From: Flavobacteriaceae bacterium
Lineage (GTDB): Bacteria; Bacteroidota; Bacteroidia; Flavobacteriales; Flavobacteriaceae
Reading direction: 5' to 3'
Length of the DNA stretch: 64,000 bases
Assembly: GCA_947448525.1 (NCBI GenBank)
Contig: CANFNV010000003.1
Coordinates: 62,001-126,000 of the forward strand
The notes below the pieces were generated by a model. The model was not told the DNA's origin. It made no database searches and saw only the letters and a program-made list of their open reading frames with translations. Of the stretch, positions 17,251 to 27,502 are shown in pieces; position 1 is the stretch's first letter; every line of letters starts with the position of its first letter. The position numbers were made by a program, and so were the translations under genes.

Positions 17251-17730
17251 TTATAATGTCTTCAATTTTTCTAGTAATTCAGTGCCACTTCCAGGAGAAT
17301 AACCATTTTGTATGTGAACAATTTTTCCATTTTTAACCACTATTGTATAAGGAACATTTACAATTGTTAAAGCTCTTTTTAAATCTTGATTAGTATCTAA
17401 TAGTATTTTATAAGTCCATTCTTTGCCATTTGCTAATGGTCTAACTCTTTTAACAGTTCTTGAATCATCAATAGCCACAGCAATTAATTCAATATTTACA
17501 TTTTTTTTCCAATCATCATAAACTTCATTTATCTCTTCTAATTCGTTGATACAAGGTGAACACCATGTTGCCCAAAATGAAAAAATATAAAATTTATCTT
17601 TTTCTAAAAAATCATTTTTTAAAGACATTTTTTTACCATTAACATCTGCTAAGTTCAAATCTGGTAATTGATGTTGTTGTCCAAAAAAATTCAACCCAAC
17701 AAAAAGTAGTATTAAAGATATTTTTTTCAT
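17251..17730 (-). CDS. TlpA-like thioredoxin family protein
   Basis: 159 aa with a short signal peptide (LILLFVGLNFFGQ). The thioredoxin fold carries the active site Cys57-Cys60 in FWATWCSPC and the cis-proline region NVPYTIVVKNG, as in TlpA/ResA disulfide reductases acting in the periplasm. It is the first gene of a two-gene operon with the DUF6029 protein and is divergent from the Omp28-like lipoprotein gene across a 138-bp region that contains a perfect 16-bp inverted repeat. Confidence 0.9.
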   Translation of the reverse strand: MKKISLILLFVGLNFFGQQHQLPDLNLADVNGKKMSLKNDFLEKDKFYIFSFWATWCSPCINELEEINEVYDDWKKNVNIELIAVAIDDSRTVKRVRPLANGKEWTYKILLDTNQDLKRALTIVNVPYTIVVKNGKIVHIQNGYSPGSGTELLEKLKTL

Positions 17731-17749
17731 AATTAATTAATTTGATTTG

Positions 17750-17799
17750 CAAATAAAACAATAAACAGTTTAAAAATAAAATATTTATTGTTTTATTTG
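17750..17799. promoter_or_regulatory. 16-bp perfect inverted repeat between divergent redox genes
   Basis: CAAATAAAACAATAAA at 17750-17765 and its exact reverse complement at 17784-17799, with an 18-bp spacer. The outer end of each arm reads TTTATTTG outward, a 7/8 match to the -7 box, so it may be a pair of symmetric divergent promoters or a regulator site controlling both operons. Confidence 0.6.
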
Positions 17800-17868
17800 T
17801 ATTGAGTTTTTATCAATTCTAGTTTGAATATATAATGTGCTCACTAATTACATTAATTTTATATTAAA

Positions 17869-18714
17869 ATGAAAAAAATAAGCTATGTTTTAGTACTTTT
17901 TTTGGCTTTATTTATGTTTTCTTGTAGTGATACAAATATTGTTAAAAACATACCTGATAATGGATTAAGTGCTCCACCTATTTCAGGATATTTTAAACAA
18001 AATGTATTATTAGAAGATTATACTGGTACATGGTGTGGAAATTGCACACGAATACCTTATGCTGTTGAAAAATTTAAAGAAGTTTCTAGCAAAATTGTTG
18101 AAGTTGCTATTCACAATCAATCATCAGATCCCTATAAAGTTGATAGTAAGCCGTTTTTTGCTCAATTGGTTCAATTAATTTTTCCGGGAGATATAGTTTT
18201 AGGCTTGCCCAAAGCTAAATTAAATCGAACTAAAACATGGACTGCATTTGAATACCTTAATTTAAACGAAGCTTTAAGTTTAACAGGAAACAATTGTGGA
18301 CTTGGTTTGTCGATGAAATCTGTTGTTGCAAATGGTAATATAAATATTGATGTCAATGTTAAATTTGCACAAAACTACTCGAACCTTAAATTAGTTGTAG
18401 TTGTTCTTGAAAACAATTTAATACATGATCAGATTAATTACAATTCTTATGTAGGAAATGGTGATCATGTTTTAACAAATTATGTTCATAACCATGTATT
18501 AAGGGCTCCATTAACTGATATTTTAGGAGACGCTATTTTAGGATCAACATTAGGGCAAAAAGTTACAAAAAGTTTTTCAGTTCCTATTCCAACTAATGTT
18601 TTAAATGCCGATAATATTAGTTTTGTTGCCATGATAGTTGATGAAAATAATACTGTAATTAACTCAAGAGCTATTGGTTCAAACGAAAATCAAGCTTTTG
18701 AGCAAAATCCATAA
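17869..18714 (+). CDS. Omp28-related lipoprotein with thioredoxin-like motif
   Basis: 281 aa. The lipobox FMFSC puts the lipidated cysteine at residue 19. The Omp28-like domain has Cys56-Cys59 in GTWCGNCTR, then VAIHNQSSDPY, in parallel with VAVHNGSTDPM in the larger Omp28-like protein upstream, so the two are homologous. It probably sits in the outer membrane and faces the periplasm or surface; no T9SS tail is present. Divergent from tlpA and closed by the hairpin at 18737. Confidence 0.87.
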   Translation: MKKISYVLVLFLALFMFSCSDTNIVKNIPDNGLSAPPISGYFKQNVLLEDYTGTWCGNCTRIPYAVEKFKEVSSKIVEVAIHNQSSDPYKVDSKPFFAQLVQLIFPGDIVLGLPKAKLNRTKTWTAFEYLNLNEALSLTGNNCGLGLSMKSVVANGNINIDVNVKFAQNYSNLKLVVVVLENNLIHDQINYNSYVGNGDHVLTNYVHNHVLRAPLTDILGDAILGSTLGQKVTKSFSVPIPTNVLNADNISFVAMIVDENNTVINSRAIGSNENQAFEQNP

Positions 18715-18736
18715 CATTAAGTTATTATTTATATAA

Positions 18737-18764
18737 AAAGGTTGCCATTAGGTAACCTTTTTTT
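18737..18764 (+). terminator. Rho-independent terminator after the Omp28 lipoprotein gene
   Basis: AAAGGTTGCC-ATTA-GGTAACCTTT stem with one mismatch, followed by a T-run. Confidence 0.8.
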
Positions 18765-18835
18765 GTAACAATATTCTTGAACAGTTTGACTAAAACTTCG
18801 TATAACAAGTTAAGCAAAAGTCATTTTAATCTCAA

Positions 18836-19663
18836 TTATCCTATTTTAAAAGTAACAACGGGCAATTTGGAATGATTGACTAAATCCTCACTGATACTTC
18901 CATTGAAGAAGTGCGAAAGTCCTTTTCTGCCATGAGTACTCATTCCTATTAAATCGGCGCCAATTTTGTCCGCAAAATTCAAAATTCCTTTTTCAACATT
19001 TGTTTCATTGTAAATGTATGATGCTAATTTGCCAACGTTAAAGTTAGAAAGAAAATTTTTCATAATTTCTTCAGCAACAGTAGTCGATTTAAAATTATTG
19101 GGAGTGTTAACCATAACCAAGTGAAGAGTTGCATCAAATTTTGAAGCAAATTCAACCGCTTTTTCAAAAGGTTTTTTCGCTTCGTCATTAAAATCAGACG
19201 CAAAAACAAAATTAGTTACTGCAAATTCGCCTTCGTCTTTTTTAATTACTAAAACAGGTACTTCAGAATTACGCACCACCTTTTCGGCATTTGAACCAAT
19301 AAACATTTCTTTATAGCCACTAGCACCGTGAGACCCCATTACAATTAAATCGACATTGTTAAGCTTGCTTATTTTTAAAATACCATCGAAAGCCATTTCA
19401 AATTGAATAATTTTTGAAACATTAAGGCCATCAAGATAATCGGCATCCATTAAATCGTCTAATTTTTTAATAGCAGCATTTTTAAAAAACATCAATTCTG
19501 GGATATCCACCCCAGATTCTATAGCATCACTACCTTGGTTAGGTAATTCTAACATATGCAACAATACTATTTTGCCATTATTTTTTCTGGCAATTTGAGC
19601 AGCAACTTTTAACGCGTGTTCTGCGCTTAGTGAAAAGTCAGTAGGAATTAAAATTTTTTTCAT
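18836..19663 (-). CDS. Universal stress protein, tandem UspA domains
   Basis: 275 aa made of two UspA-like domains. The first opens with ILIPTDFSLSAEHALKVA and holds the nucleotide-binding GSHGASGYKEMFIGSNAEKV. The second begins near residue 150 (NFVFASDFNDEAKKPF) and ends with STHGRKGLSHFFNGSISEDL. Both G-x2-G-x9-G(S/T) loops look usable for ATP binding. It is a single gene, divergent from rimP. Usp proteins respond to growth arrest and other stresses; the specific role is not visible. Confidence 0.92.
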   Translation of the reverse strand: MKKILIPTDFSLSAEHALKVAAQIARKNNGKIVLLHMLELPNQGSDAIESGVDIPELMFFKNAAIKKLDDLMDADYLDGLNVSKIIQFEMAFDGILKISKLNNVDLIVMGSHGASGYKEMFIGSNAEKVVRNSEVPVLVIKKDEGEFAVTNFVFASDFNDEAKKPFEKAVEFASKFDATLHLVMVNTPNNFKSTTVAEEIMKNFLSNFNVGKLASYIYNETNVEKGILNFADKIGADLIGMSTHGRKGLSHFFNGSISEDLVNHSKLPVVTFKIG

Positions 19664-19754
19664 GATTTAAATTTTATTTATTTAAAATAAATTGATATCT
19701 ATAAAGTTACGAAAAAATTTGGAGCGCAAAGGTTTTAATTGTAAAAAATAATTC

Positions 19755-19816
19755 TATATTTGCAGCGTTATTAAACAGAAATGGAATAATGAGGGAAGCA
19801 CTGCTTCCCTCTTTTT
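19755..19816 (+). promoter_or_regulatory. rimP-nusA-infB promoter and terminator-like leader hairpin
   Basis: A perfect -7 box TATATTTG (19755-19762) is followed about 30 bp later by GAGGGAAGC-ACT-GCTTCCCTC and TTTTT (19791-19816). This is a 9-bp perfect stem with a T-run, ending 9 bp before the rimP ATG at 19825. It has the form of an intrinsic terminator placed in a leader, so it may attenuate the operon, possibly in response to NusA. It also shows that the track's rimP start at 19789 lies inside the hairpin. Confidence 0.65.
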
Positions 19817-19824
19817 ATAAAAAT

Positions 19825-20292
19825 ATGACATTTAAAGAGCAGGTTTCAAAACTTCTAAATGACGCTTTGTCTGAAAAGCCAGACTTATTTTTGATAGAAT
19901 TATCAATTTCAGATACTTACAAAATTATTGTAACTTTGGACGCTGATAATGGAGTTAATCTTCAAGATTGCATTGACATTAGCAGAACTATTGAAAATAA
20001 TTTAGACAGAGAAACACACGACTATGCACTTGAAGTAGCATCAGTTGGAGTTGGCTCTCCTCTAAAATTAGTTAGACAATATCATAAAAATATTGGAAGA
20101 ACTTTAATAGTCCAAGCAAACGATGAAACTTTCGAAGCAGAATTAATAGAAGCAAATGATGAATACATAGTGTTGTCTTGGCAAGCAAGAGAACCTAAAA
20201 AAATAGGAAAAGGTAAAGAAACTGTTCAAAAAAGACAAGAAATACCTTATAGTGATATAAAACAAGCAGTGGTTACAGTAAATTTTAATTAA
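19825..20292 (+). CDS. rimP: Ribosome maturation factor RimP
   Basis: 155 aa from the ATG at 19825 ([15 protein letters not shown]); the longer track start would encode the leader hairpin. RimP is needed for 30S subunit maturation. The N-terminal domain contains [21 protein letters not shown] and [14 protein letters not shown], matching the family VSSPG-type motif, and the C-terminal domain is Sm-like. It is followed at 10 bp by nusA and then infB, the standard bacterial order. Confidence 0.95.
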   Translation: MTFKEQVSKLLNDALSEKPDLFLIELSISDTYKIIVTLDADNGVNLQDCIDISRTIENNLDRETHDYALEVASVGVGSPLKLVRQYHKNIGRTLIVQANDETFEAELIEANDEYIVLSWQAREPKKIGKGKETVQKRQEIPYSDIKQAVVTVNFN

Positions 20293-20302
20293 TAATAGAA
20301 TA

Positions 20303-21544
20303 ATGGAGAATATTGCATTAATCGACTCGTTTTCAGAGTTTAAAGACGATAAACTTATTGATAGAGTAACGCTTATGGCGATTTTAGAAGATGTTTTTAG
20401 AAATGCTTTGAAAAAAAAGTATGGCTCTGATGATAACTTTGATATAATCATAAATCCTGATAAGGGAGATATGGAAATTTGGCAAAGAAGAATTGTTGTT
20501 GCTGATGACGATTTAGATTTAGAGCATTTGGAAATTACGCTTTCTGATGCCAGAAAAATTGAGCCCGATTTCGAAATTGGTGAAGAAGTTTCAGAAGAAG
20601 TTAAACTTATTGATCTCGGAAGAAGAGCAATTTTGGCTTTACGTCAAAACTTAATTTCTAAAATTCACGAGCATGATAATACTAATTTGTACAAACAATT
20701 TAAAGATATTATTGGCGAAATATATACGGCAGAAGTCCATCATGTTCGTCCAAGAGTTGTAATCTTGGTTGACGACGATGGGAATGAAATTGTATTACCA
20801 AAAGAAAAACAAATTCCATCTGACTTTTTTCGAAAAGGAGATAATGTTAAAGGAATTATCGAAAGTGTCGAATTGAAGGGCAATAAGCCACAAATAATAA
20901 TGTCTAGAACATCTGAAATATTCTTAGAAAAATTATTTGAGCAAGAAATTCCAGAAGTATTTGATGGTCTAATCATGATTAAAAAAGTAGTTAGAATTCC
21001 GGGAGAAAAAGCAAAAGTAGCTGTAGATTCTTATGACGATAGAATTGATCCAGTTGGCGCCTGTGTTGGTATGAAAGGGTCACGTATTCATGGAATTGTT
21101 CGTGAATTAGGAAACGAAAATATTGACGTAATCAATTATACAACTAATGCTTCTCTATTAATTACTAGAGCCTTGAGTCCAGCAAAAGTGTCTTCTGTTA
21201 AAATTAACGAAGAAACTATGCACGCAGAGGTTTTCTTAAAATTAGAAGAAGTTTCAAAAGCTATTGGTCGTGGTGGACAAAATATTAAATTAGCAGGCCT
21301 GCTGACGGGTTACGAATTAGATGTAATAAGAGAAGGCAGTACTACAGAAGAAGATGATGTTGAATTAACTGAGTTCTCAGATGAGATTGACGGATGGATT
21401 ATTGATGAATTTGCTAAAATTGGTTTAGATACTGCTAAAAGTATTTTGAAACAAGATATTGCTGATTTAGCAAGAAGAACGGATCTAGAAGAAGAAACAA
21501 TACAAGAAGTAATGCGCATATTGAAAGAAGAATTTGAAAACTAA
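20303..21544 (+). CDS. nusA: Transcription termination/antitermination protein NusA
   Basis: 413 aa. The domains in order are the RNA polymerase-binding N-terminal domain (1-125), S1 (about 130-200, with [14 protein letters not shown]) and two KH domains with [11 protein letters not shown] and [13 protein letters not shown]. The acidic repeats found at the C-terminus of E. coli NusA are absent, and a short acidic helical tail is there instead, as is normal in Bacteroidota. It binds nascent RNA and modulates pausing and termination. Its position behind a terminator-like leader hairpin makes autoregulation plausible. Confidence 0.96.
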   Translation: MENIALIDSFSEFKDDKLIDRVTLMAILEDVFRNALKKKYGSDDNFDIIINPDKGDMEIWQRRIVVADDDLDLEHLEITLSDARKIEPDFEIGEEVSEEVKLIDLGRRAILALRQNLISKIHEHDNTNLYKQFKDIIGEIYTAEVHHVRPRVVILVDDDGNEIVLPKEKQIPSDFFRKGDNVKGIIESVELKGNKPQIIMSRTSEIFLEKLFEQEIPEVFDGLIMIKKVVRIPGEKAKVAVDSYDDRIDPVGACVGMKGSRIHGIVRELGNENIDVINYTTNASLLITRALSPAKVSSVKINEETMHAEVFLKLEEVSKAIGRGGQNIKLAGLLTGYELDVIREGSTTEEDDVELTEFSDEIDGWIIDEFAKIGLDTAKSILKQDIADLARRTDLEEETIQEVMRILKEEFEN

Positions 21545-21588
21545 TTCCGCTTTCACCACAATATAAAAAAGAATTTATAAAAGATTGT

Positions 21589-24372
21589 ATGTCTGAAGAA
21601 AGAAATATTAGAATAAACAAAGTTTTAAGGGAATTAAATATTTCGTTAGAAAGAGCTGTCGATTATCTAAAGGATAAAGGTATTGCCATTGATGCAAACC
21701 CAAATGCTAAGATATCCGACAAAGAGTTTGATATTCTACAAAACCAATTTGCAGGTGATAAAGGCAATAAAGAAGCTTCTAAAGGTATTAGTGAAGAAAT
21801 AAAGAAAGAAAAAGAAGCCCTTCGTCTTGAAAGAGAAAAAGAAATTGAAGACAAGAAAAAAGTTGAAGAAGAGCGTCAACGTCTTGAAGTAATCAAAGCT
21901 AAGGCTTCAGTTTCTAGTCCTAAACAAGTTGGTAAAATAGACTTAACTCCAAAAAGCAATCCTTCTAGTAAGACAGAATCCGTAAAAGTGCCCGTGGTTA
22001 AAACTCCAGAAGTTAAAGCTGAAGTAACTAAAAAAACCATAGTCGATAAATCAAAAACAAAAGACATAGTTTCTGAAACTAAAAAAACAGTTAAGAAAAC
22101 GGATAAAGTTGAAGAAATCGATGCCCCGATAGAAGACGAAACGCATACTACTCAATATCAAAATCTATCAGGACCAAAACTTACAGGAGAAAAAATTGAC
22201 TTATCGCAATTCAACAAACCTAAAAAGAAAGTTGAAACTCCAAAGATCAATGTTGGAAGTAAAACGGATGCAAACGCTAATAAAAACAAACGTAAAAGAA
22301 TTCCGCCAAAACCAGGAGAAGCTCGTCCAGGAACTCCAGGTGGAAATACTCCAGGAGGTCCTAATAGACCAGCAGGTACAGGAGGAAATAAATTTGTAGC
22401 CAATAAACCAGGGGGTGGAGGTTTCCAAAAAGGAAATAGACCAGCCATTGTTCAAAAAGTAGAGCCAACGGAAGAAGAGGTTAAAAACCAAATTAAAGAA
22501 ACTCTTGAAAGATTGCAAGGAAAGGGGTCTAAATCTAAAGCAGCTAAATACAGAAGAGATAAAAGAGATACGCACCGTCAACGTTCAGATGACGAGCAAC
22601 GCGCCATTGATGAAGGAAGTAAGACGATTAAAGTAACCGAATTTGTTACGGTTGGTGAAGTTGCTACGATGATGGATGTGCCGATTACCAAAGTTATTGG
22701 GACTTGTATGTCATTAGGAATCATGGTTACGATGAACCAACGTCTTGATGCTGAAACATTAACAATCGTTGCAGATGAATTCGGATTTGAAGTAGAATTT
22801 ATTACTACAGATATCGAAGATTCTATAGAAGTTATTGCAGATAGAGAAGAAGATTTAGTTACAAGAGCACCAATTGTTACTGTAATGGGTCACGTTGACC
22901 ACGGTAAAACGTCATTACTGGATTATATCCGTAAAGAAAATGTTATCGCTGGAGAATCTGGTGGAATTACGCAACACATTGGAGCGTATGCCGTACAGTT
23001 AGATAACGGACAAAAAATCACATTCCTTGACACCCCTGGTCACGAAGCGTTTACTGCAATGCGTGCTCGTGGAGCTCAAGTGACCGATATTGCAATTATT
23101 GTAATTGCTGCTGATGATGATATCATGCCACAAACAAAAGAGGCAATTTCTCATGCTCAAGCAGCTGGAGTACCAATGATTTTTGCCATCAATAAAGTGG
23201 ATAAGCCGCACGCTAATCCTGAAAAAATTAAAGAAAAATTAGCATCAATGAATTTGCTAGTGGAAGATTGGGGTGGTAAATACCAATCACATGATATTTC
23301 TGCTAAAGCAGGAACAGGGGTAAAAGAGCTACTTGAAAAAGTAATACTTGAAGCTGAAATTCTTGATTTGAAAGCCAATCCAAATAAACCAGCTGTTGGA
23401 ACTGTTGTGGAAGCGCAATTGGATAAAGGCAGAGGTTATATTTCAACAATATTAGTACAATCTGGAACCCTAAAAGTTGGAGATTATGTACTGGCAGGAA
23501 AAAATCATGGTAAAGTGAAAGCGATGCATGATGAAAGAGGAAATAATGTTAAAGTGGCAGGTCCTTCAACACCTATATCCATTTTAGGTTTGGACGGAGC
23601 ATCAACTGCGGGAGATAAATTCAACGTTTTTGAAGACGAAAGAGAAGCAAAACAAATTGCCGCTAAACGTACTCAATTAATGCGAGAACAATCAGTTAGA
23701 ACACAACGTCATATTACGCTTGCTGAAATTGGTCGTCGTATAGCTCTTGGACAATTTAAAGAATTAAATATTATTCTTAAAGGAGATGTTGATGGTTCGG
23801 TTGAAGCACTTTCTAACTCTTTTGCTAAATTATCTACAGAAGAAATACAAATCAATATTATCCATAAAGGGGTTGGAGCCATAACTGAAACTGACGTAAT
23901 GTTAGCTTCGGCTTCTGATGCAATTATTATTGGATTTAATGTTCGTCCTGCTGGAAATGCTCGTCAACTTGCCGATAAAGAAGAAATTGACATCCGTAAT
24001 TATTCAATTATTTACGATGCAATTGATGACTTAAAAGATGCTATGGAGGGGATGTTGTCTCCAGAAATGAAAGAAGAAATTACAGGTACTGCCGAAATTC
24101 GTGAAACATTCAAAATATCTAAAGTTGGAACTATTGCAGGATGTATGGTTACCGATGGTAAAATCTTTAGAAATTCTAAAATACGAATTATTAGAGAAGG
24201 TGTCGTAATATTTACAGGAGAACTTACTGCATTAAAACGTTTCAAAGACGACGTAAAAGAAGTTTCAAAAGGATATGATTGCGGTATGCAAATTAAAAAC
24301 TACAATGATATTGAACAATTAGATATCATTGAAGCTTACCAAGAAGTTATGGTTAAGAAAAAATTGAAATAA
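21589..24372 (+). CDS. infB: Translation initiation factor IF-2
   Basis: 927 aa. The IF2_N module ([20 protein letters not shown]) is followed by a long low-complexity Lys/Glu and Pro/Gly linker (about 70-300) and a second IF2_N-like segment. The G domain begins near residue 430 with the P-loop [18 protein letters not shown] and NKVDKPHA, then domains II-IV. It loads initiator tRNA onto the 30S subunit. It is the last gene of rimP-nusA-infB, 44 bp after nusA, and ends at the hairpin at 24391. Confidence 0.97.
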   Translation: MSEERNIRINKVLRELNISLERAVDYLKDKGIAIDANPNAKISDKEFDILQNQFAGDKGNKEASKGISEEIKKEKEALRLEREKEIEDKKKVEEERQRLEVIKAKASVSSPKQVGKIDLTPKSNPSSKTESVKVPVVKTPEVKAEVTKKTIVDKSKTKDIVSETKKTVKKTDKVEEIDAPIEDETHTTQYQNLSGPKLTGEKIDLSQFNKPKKKVETPKINVGSKTDANANKNKRKRIPPKPGEARPGTPGGNTPGGPNRPAGTGGNKFVANKPGGGGFQKGNRPAIVQKVEPTEEEVKNQIKETLERLQGKGSKSKAAKYRRDKRDTHRQRSDDEQRAIDEGSKTIKVTEFVTVGEVATMMDVPITKVIGTCMSLGIMVTMNQRLDAETLTIVADEFGFEVEFITTDIEDSIEVIADREEDLVTRAPIVTVMGHVDHGKTSLLDYIRKENVIAGESGGITQHIGAYAVQLDNGQKITFLDTPGHEAFTAMRARGAQVTDIAIIVIAADDDIMPQTKEAISHAQAAGVPMIFAINKVDKPHANPEKIKEKLASMNLLVEDWGGKYQSHDISAKAGTGVKELLEKVILEAEILDLKANPNKPAVGTVVEAQLDKGRGYISTILVQSGTLKVGDYVLAGKNHGKVKAMHDERGNNVKVAGPSTPISILGLDGASTAGDKFNVFEDEREAKQIAAKRTQLMREQSVRTQRHITLAEIGRRIALGQFKELNIILKGDVDGSVEALSNSFAKLSTEEIQINIIHKGVGAITETDVMLASASDAIIIGFNVRPAGNARQLADKEEIDIRNYSIIYDAIDDLKDAMEGMLSPEMKEEITGTAEIRETFKISKVGTIAGCMVTDGKIFRNSKIRIIREGVVIFTGELTALKRFKDDVKEVSKGYDCGMQIKNYNDIEQLDIIEAYQEVMVKKKLK

Positions 24373-24390
24373 TAGTTAGAACTAAATTAG

Positions 24391-24416
24391 AAATCCCGAG
24401 TAATCGGGATTTTTTA
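24391..24416. terminator. Terminator between infB and rpoN (convergent)
   Basis: AAATCCCGA-GTAA-TCGGGATTT perfect stem followed by TTTT on the plus strand. Confidence 0.85.
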
Positions 24417-24440
24417 TTGTGAATCTGAAACAAATCCAGA

Positions 24441-25907
24441 TTATATCTTTTTCCTCATTCGCGCCACCGGAATATCCAATTGCTCTCTATATTTAGCAAT
24501 AGTTCTTCGGGCAATAGGATACCCTTTTTCTTTTAAAATTTCTGCCAATTGATCGTCGGGTAGGGGTTTGTGTTTGTCTTCCGCTTCAATCACATTTTGT
24601 AAAATCTTCTTGATTTCAAGAGTAGATACATCTTCGCCTTGGTCATTCTTCATGGCTTCCGAGAAGAATTCCTTAATCAATTTGGTACCATAAGGCGTAT
24701 CTACATATTTACTGTTGGCTACACGAGATACGGTAGAAATATCCAAGCCAACCATATCGGCAATGTCTTTTAAAATCATCGGTTTCATGCTGGTTTCTTC
24801 GCCGTCTAAAAAATACTCTTGTTGAAAATGCATAATAGCATTCATGGTCACATATAAAGTTTCTTGTCGCTGTTTTATGGCATCAATAAACCATTTTGCT
24901 GAATCCAATTTCTGTTTAATAAACTGCACAGCATCTTTTTGCGAATGCGATTTATCACGTGAATCTTTATAGGTTTGCATCATTTCTTGGTAATCTTTTG
25001 AAACGTGCAACGAAGGAGCATTTCTGCCGTTGAGAGTCAATTCCAACTCGCCATCATTAATTCGAATTGTAAAATCAGGGATGATATTTTCGGTTACTTT
25101 ATTATTTCCGGTAAATGAACCCCCTGGTTTTGGGTTTAGCTTTTCTATTTCGTGAATGGTTTTCTTTAATAATTCTTGAGAAATACCCTGTTTTTGAAGT
25201 AACTTTTCATAATGTTTTTTGGTGAAAGCATCAAACTGATGTTCGATAATGTCAATTGCCAAAGTTACCGATTCGGTTGGTGTTTTGTGTTTCAGTTGCA
25301 ACAACAAACATTCTTGCAAATCACGGGCACCCACGCCTGATGGTTCTAATTCATGAATCACGTGTAGGATTCGTTCTACAGTTGCCCCATCGGTATAAAT
25401 CCCTTGTGTAAACGCCAAATCATCAACAATATCTTGAATGTCTCTGCGGATGTATCCCATATCGTCAATACTGCCTACAAGGAATTCAGCAATTTCTCTA
25501 TCGGTATCATTCAGAATAAACGTATTCAATTGATTGATTAAATCCTGATGAAAACTAACAGGAGACGCAAACGGACTTTCTCGATTGTCATCATCTTCAC
25601 TGAAATTATTTGCCTGAAGTTTATAATCAGGAATTTCGTCGTTGCTTAAATATTCATCTAGATTGATGTCTTCGGATTCGATGTTGTCGCTTCCTTCATA
25701 ATCATCGTATTCGTCATTGTTATCAAACTCGTCTTTTTCATAATCTTCTTCCTCCTCTTTTCCCAATTCTAATGCTGGGTTCTCATTCATTTCTTCCAAC
25801 AAGCGTTGCTCAAATGCCAAAGTGGGCAACTGAATCAACTTCATCAACTGAATTTGTTGAGGGGAAAGTTTTTGAGATAATTTAAGATTTAAGAATTGCT
25901 TTAACAT
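24441..25907 (-). CDS. rpoN: RNA polymerase sigma-54 factor
   Basis: 488 aa from the ATG at 25907 (MLKQFLNLKLSQKLSPQQIQ), the conserved start of sigma-54. The track's start at 25949 adds 14 unlike residues. Region I is rich in Gln and Leu, region II is strongly acidic (EEEEDYEKDEFDNNDEYDD), the helix-turn-helix follows (DISTVSRVANSKYV) and the RpoN box ARRTIAKYRE is near the end. It directs RNA polymerase to -24/-12 promoters and needs an enhancer-binding ATPase. It is 84 bp downstream of asnS, probably with its own promoter. Confidence 0.96.
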   Translation of the reverse strand: MLKQFLNLKLSQKLSPQQIQLMKLIQLPTLAFEQRLLEEMNENPALELGKEEEEDYEKDEFDNNDEYDDYEGSDNIESEDINLDEYLSNDEIPDYKLQANNFSEDDDNRESPFASPVSFHQDLINQLNTFILNDTDREIAEFLVGSIDDMGYIRRDIQDIVDDLAFTQGIYTDGATVERILHVIHELEPSGVGARDLQECLLLQLKHKTPTESVTLAIDIIEHQFDAFTKKHYEKLLQKQGISQELLKKTIHEIEKLNPKPGGSFTGNNKVTENIIPDFTIRINDGELELTLNGRNAPSLHVSKDYQEMMQTYKDSRDKSHSQKDAVQFIKQKLDSAKWFIDAIKQRQETLYVTMNAIMHFQQEYFLDGEETSMKPMILKDIADMVGLDISTVSRVANSKYVDTPYGTKLIKEFFSEAMKNDQGEDVSTLEIKKILQNVIEAEDKHKPLPDDQLAEILKEKGYPIARRTIAKYREQLDIPVARMRKKI

Positions 25908-25991
25908 AATCTTTATTTTGTTATTTCTGGATTTGGTTATTTGAATCATATAAAAACAAATAACCGAATTAACGAATCAACAAATTAACTT

Positions 25992-27425
25992 TTAGAATTC
26001 TGCGTTTTGTGGCGTTCTCGGAAATGGAATTACGTCTCTAATATTCGTCATTCCTGTTACAAACAATACCAATCGTTCAAATCCCAATCCGAATCCAGAG
26101 TGAACTGCCGAACCGAATCGTCTAGTGTCTAAATACCACCAAAGTTCTTCTTCGTCAATACCTAAAGCTTTCATTTTTTCAACTAAAACGTCGTAACGTT
26201 CTTCTCTTTGAGAACCACCAACAATTTCTCCAATTCCAGGAAAAAGGATGTCCATAGCACGAACGGTTTTTCCGTCTTCATTCAAACGCATGTAAAATGC
26301 TTTAATGTTGGCTGGATAATCAAATAAGATTACAGGACATTTGAAGTGTTTTTCAACCAAATAGCGTTCGTGTTCCGATTGTAAATCAGCACCCCATTCG
26401 TTGATTATGTAATTGAATTTTTTCTTTTTATTTGGAGTACAATCTCTTAAAATATCAACAGCTTCGGTATAAGAAACGCGTTTGAAATTGTTTTCCAACA
26501 CAAAACTTAGTTTTTCTAATAAAGCCATTTCGCTTCTCTCGGCTTGTGGTTTTGATTTTTCTTCTTCCAACAAACGACCTTCTAAGAATTTCAAATCGTC
26601 CGGACATTTATCCATCGTATATTTTATTACGTGTTGGATAAAATCTTCTGCCAAATCCATATTGTCATTCAAATCGTTGAAAGCGACTTCGGGTTCTATC
26701 ATCCAAAACTCCGCTAAATGTCGTGAAGTATTAGAATTCTCCGCACGAAAAGTTGGTCCGAAAGTATAAATCTGACCCAAAGCCATAGCAAAAGTTTCCC
26801 CTTCCAATTGTCCAGAAACTGTTAAGTTAGTTTCTTTTCCGAAAAAATCTTCTTTGTAGTTTACTTTTCCTTTATCAGTTCTTGGTGTATTGTCAAAAGG
26901 TAAAGCGGTAACTTTAAACATTTCTCCAGCACCTTCAGCATCAGATCCCGTAATGATGGGCGTGTTTACATACACAAACCCTTTTTCTTGAAAATAGGTA
27001 TGAACAGCATGTGCTAGTACCGAACGAACTCGCATAATAGCACTAAACGCATTGGTTCGAACACGCAAATGAGCGTTTTCACGTAGGAATTCTAACGAGT
27101 GTTTTTTGGGTTGCATCGGGAATTTCTCTGCGTCTGAATCCCCCAAAATTTCTAATTTGGAAACTTGAATTTCATATTTCTGACCAGCACCTTTGCTTTC
27201 TACCAATTCACCTGTAACTGAAACTGCGGCACCCGTTGTAATTCTTTTTAAAGTTTCTTCTGGAGTATTTTCAAAATCAACTACACATTGAATATTATTG
27301 ATAGTTGAACCATCGTTCAACGCAATAAATTGATTGTTTCTAAAAGTTCTAACCCAACCTTTTGCATTAACTTCATAATTCGATTTTGAGCTGTTCAGTA
27401 AGTCTTTAACTTTTGTATGTTTCAT
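25992..27425 (-). CDS. asnS: Asparagine-tRNA ligase
   Basis: 477 aa class II aminoacyl-tRNA synthetase. The N-terminal OB-fold anticodon-binding domain ([18 protein letters not shown]) is followed by the catalytic core with motif 2 ([21 protein letters not shown]) and motif 3 near the end ([15 protein letters not shown]). The asparagine-specific fold is distinguished from AspRS by the F-R-A-E-N/S-N pattern. Upstream of rpoN on the same strand; the MMPL gene follows on the far side. Confidence 0.96.
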   Translation of the reverse strand: MKHTKVKDLLNSSKSNYEVNAKGWVRTFRNNQFIALNDGSTINNIQCVVDFENTPEETLKRITTGAAVSVTGELVESKGAGQKYEIQVSKLEILGDSDAEKFPMQPKKHSLEFLRENAHLRVRTNAFSAIMRVRSVLAHAVHTYFQEKGFVYVNTPIITGSDAEGAGEMFKVTALPFDNTPRTDKGKVNYKEDFFGKETNLTVSGQLEGETFAMALGQIYTFGPTFRAENSNTSRHLAEFWMIEPEVAFNDLNDNMDLAEDFIQHVIKYTMDKCPDDLKFLEGRLLEEEKSKPQAERSEMALLEKLSFVLENNFKRVSYTEAVDILRDCTPNKKKKFNYIINEWGADLQSEHERYLVEKHFKCPVILFDYPANIKAFYMRLNEDGKTVRAMDILFPGIGEIVGGSQREERYDVLVEKMKALGIDEEELWWYLDTRRFGSAVHSGFGLGFERLVLFVTGMTNIRDVIPFPRTPQNAEF

Positions 27426-27502
27426 TTTATAGATTTTTAGATCATTCGATTTTATATTGTAAGTAATAACAAATCAAATCATATGACGAATATAAATTAT
27501 TT

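Noticed and set aside
19789-19824. Longer RimP start at 19789
   Set aside because: It would encode the leader hairpin; RimP homologues begin near MTFKEQVSK.
22158-22581. Proline-rich and other antisense ORFs inside infB
   Set aside because: They mirror the Pro/Gly and Lys/Glu linker of IF-2 on the opposite strand and have no start context or family match.
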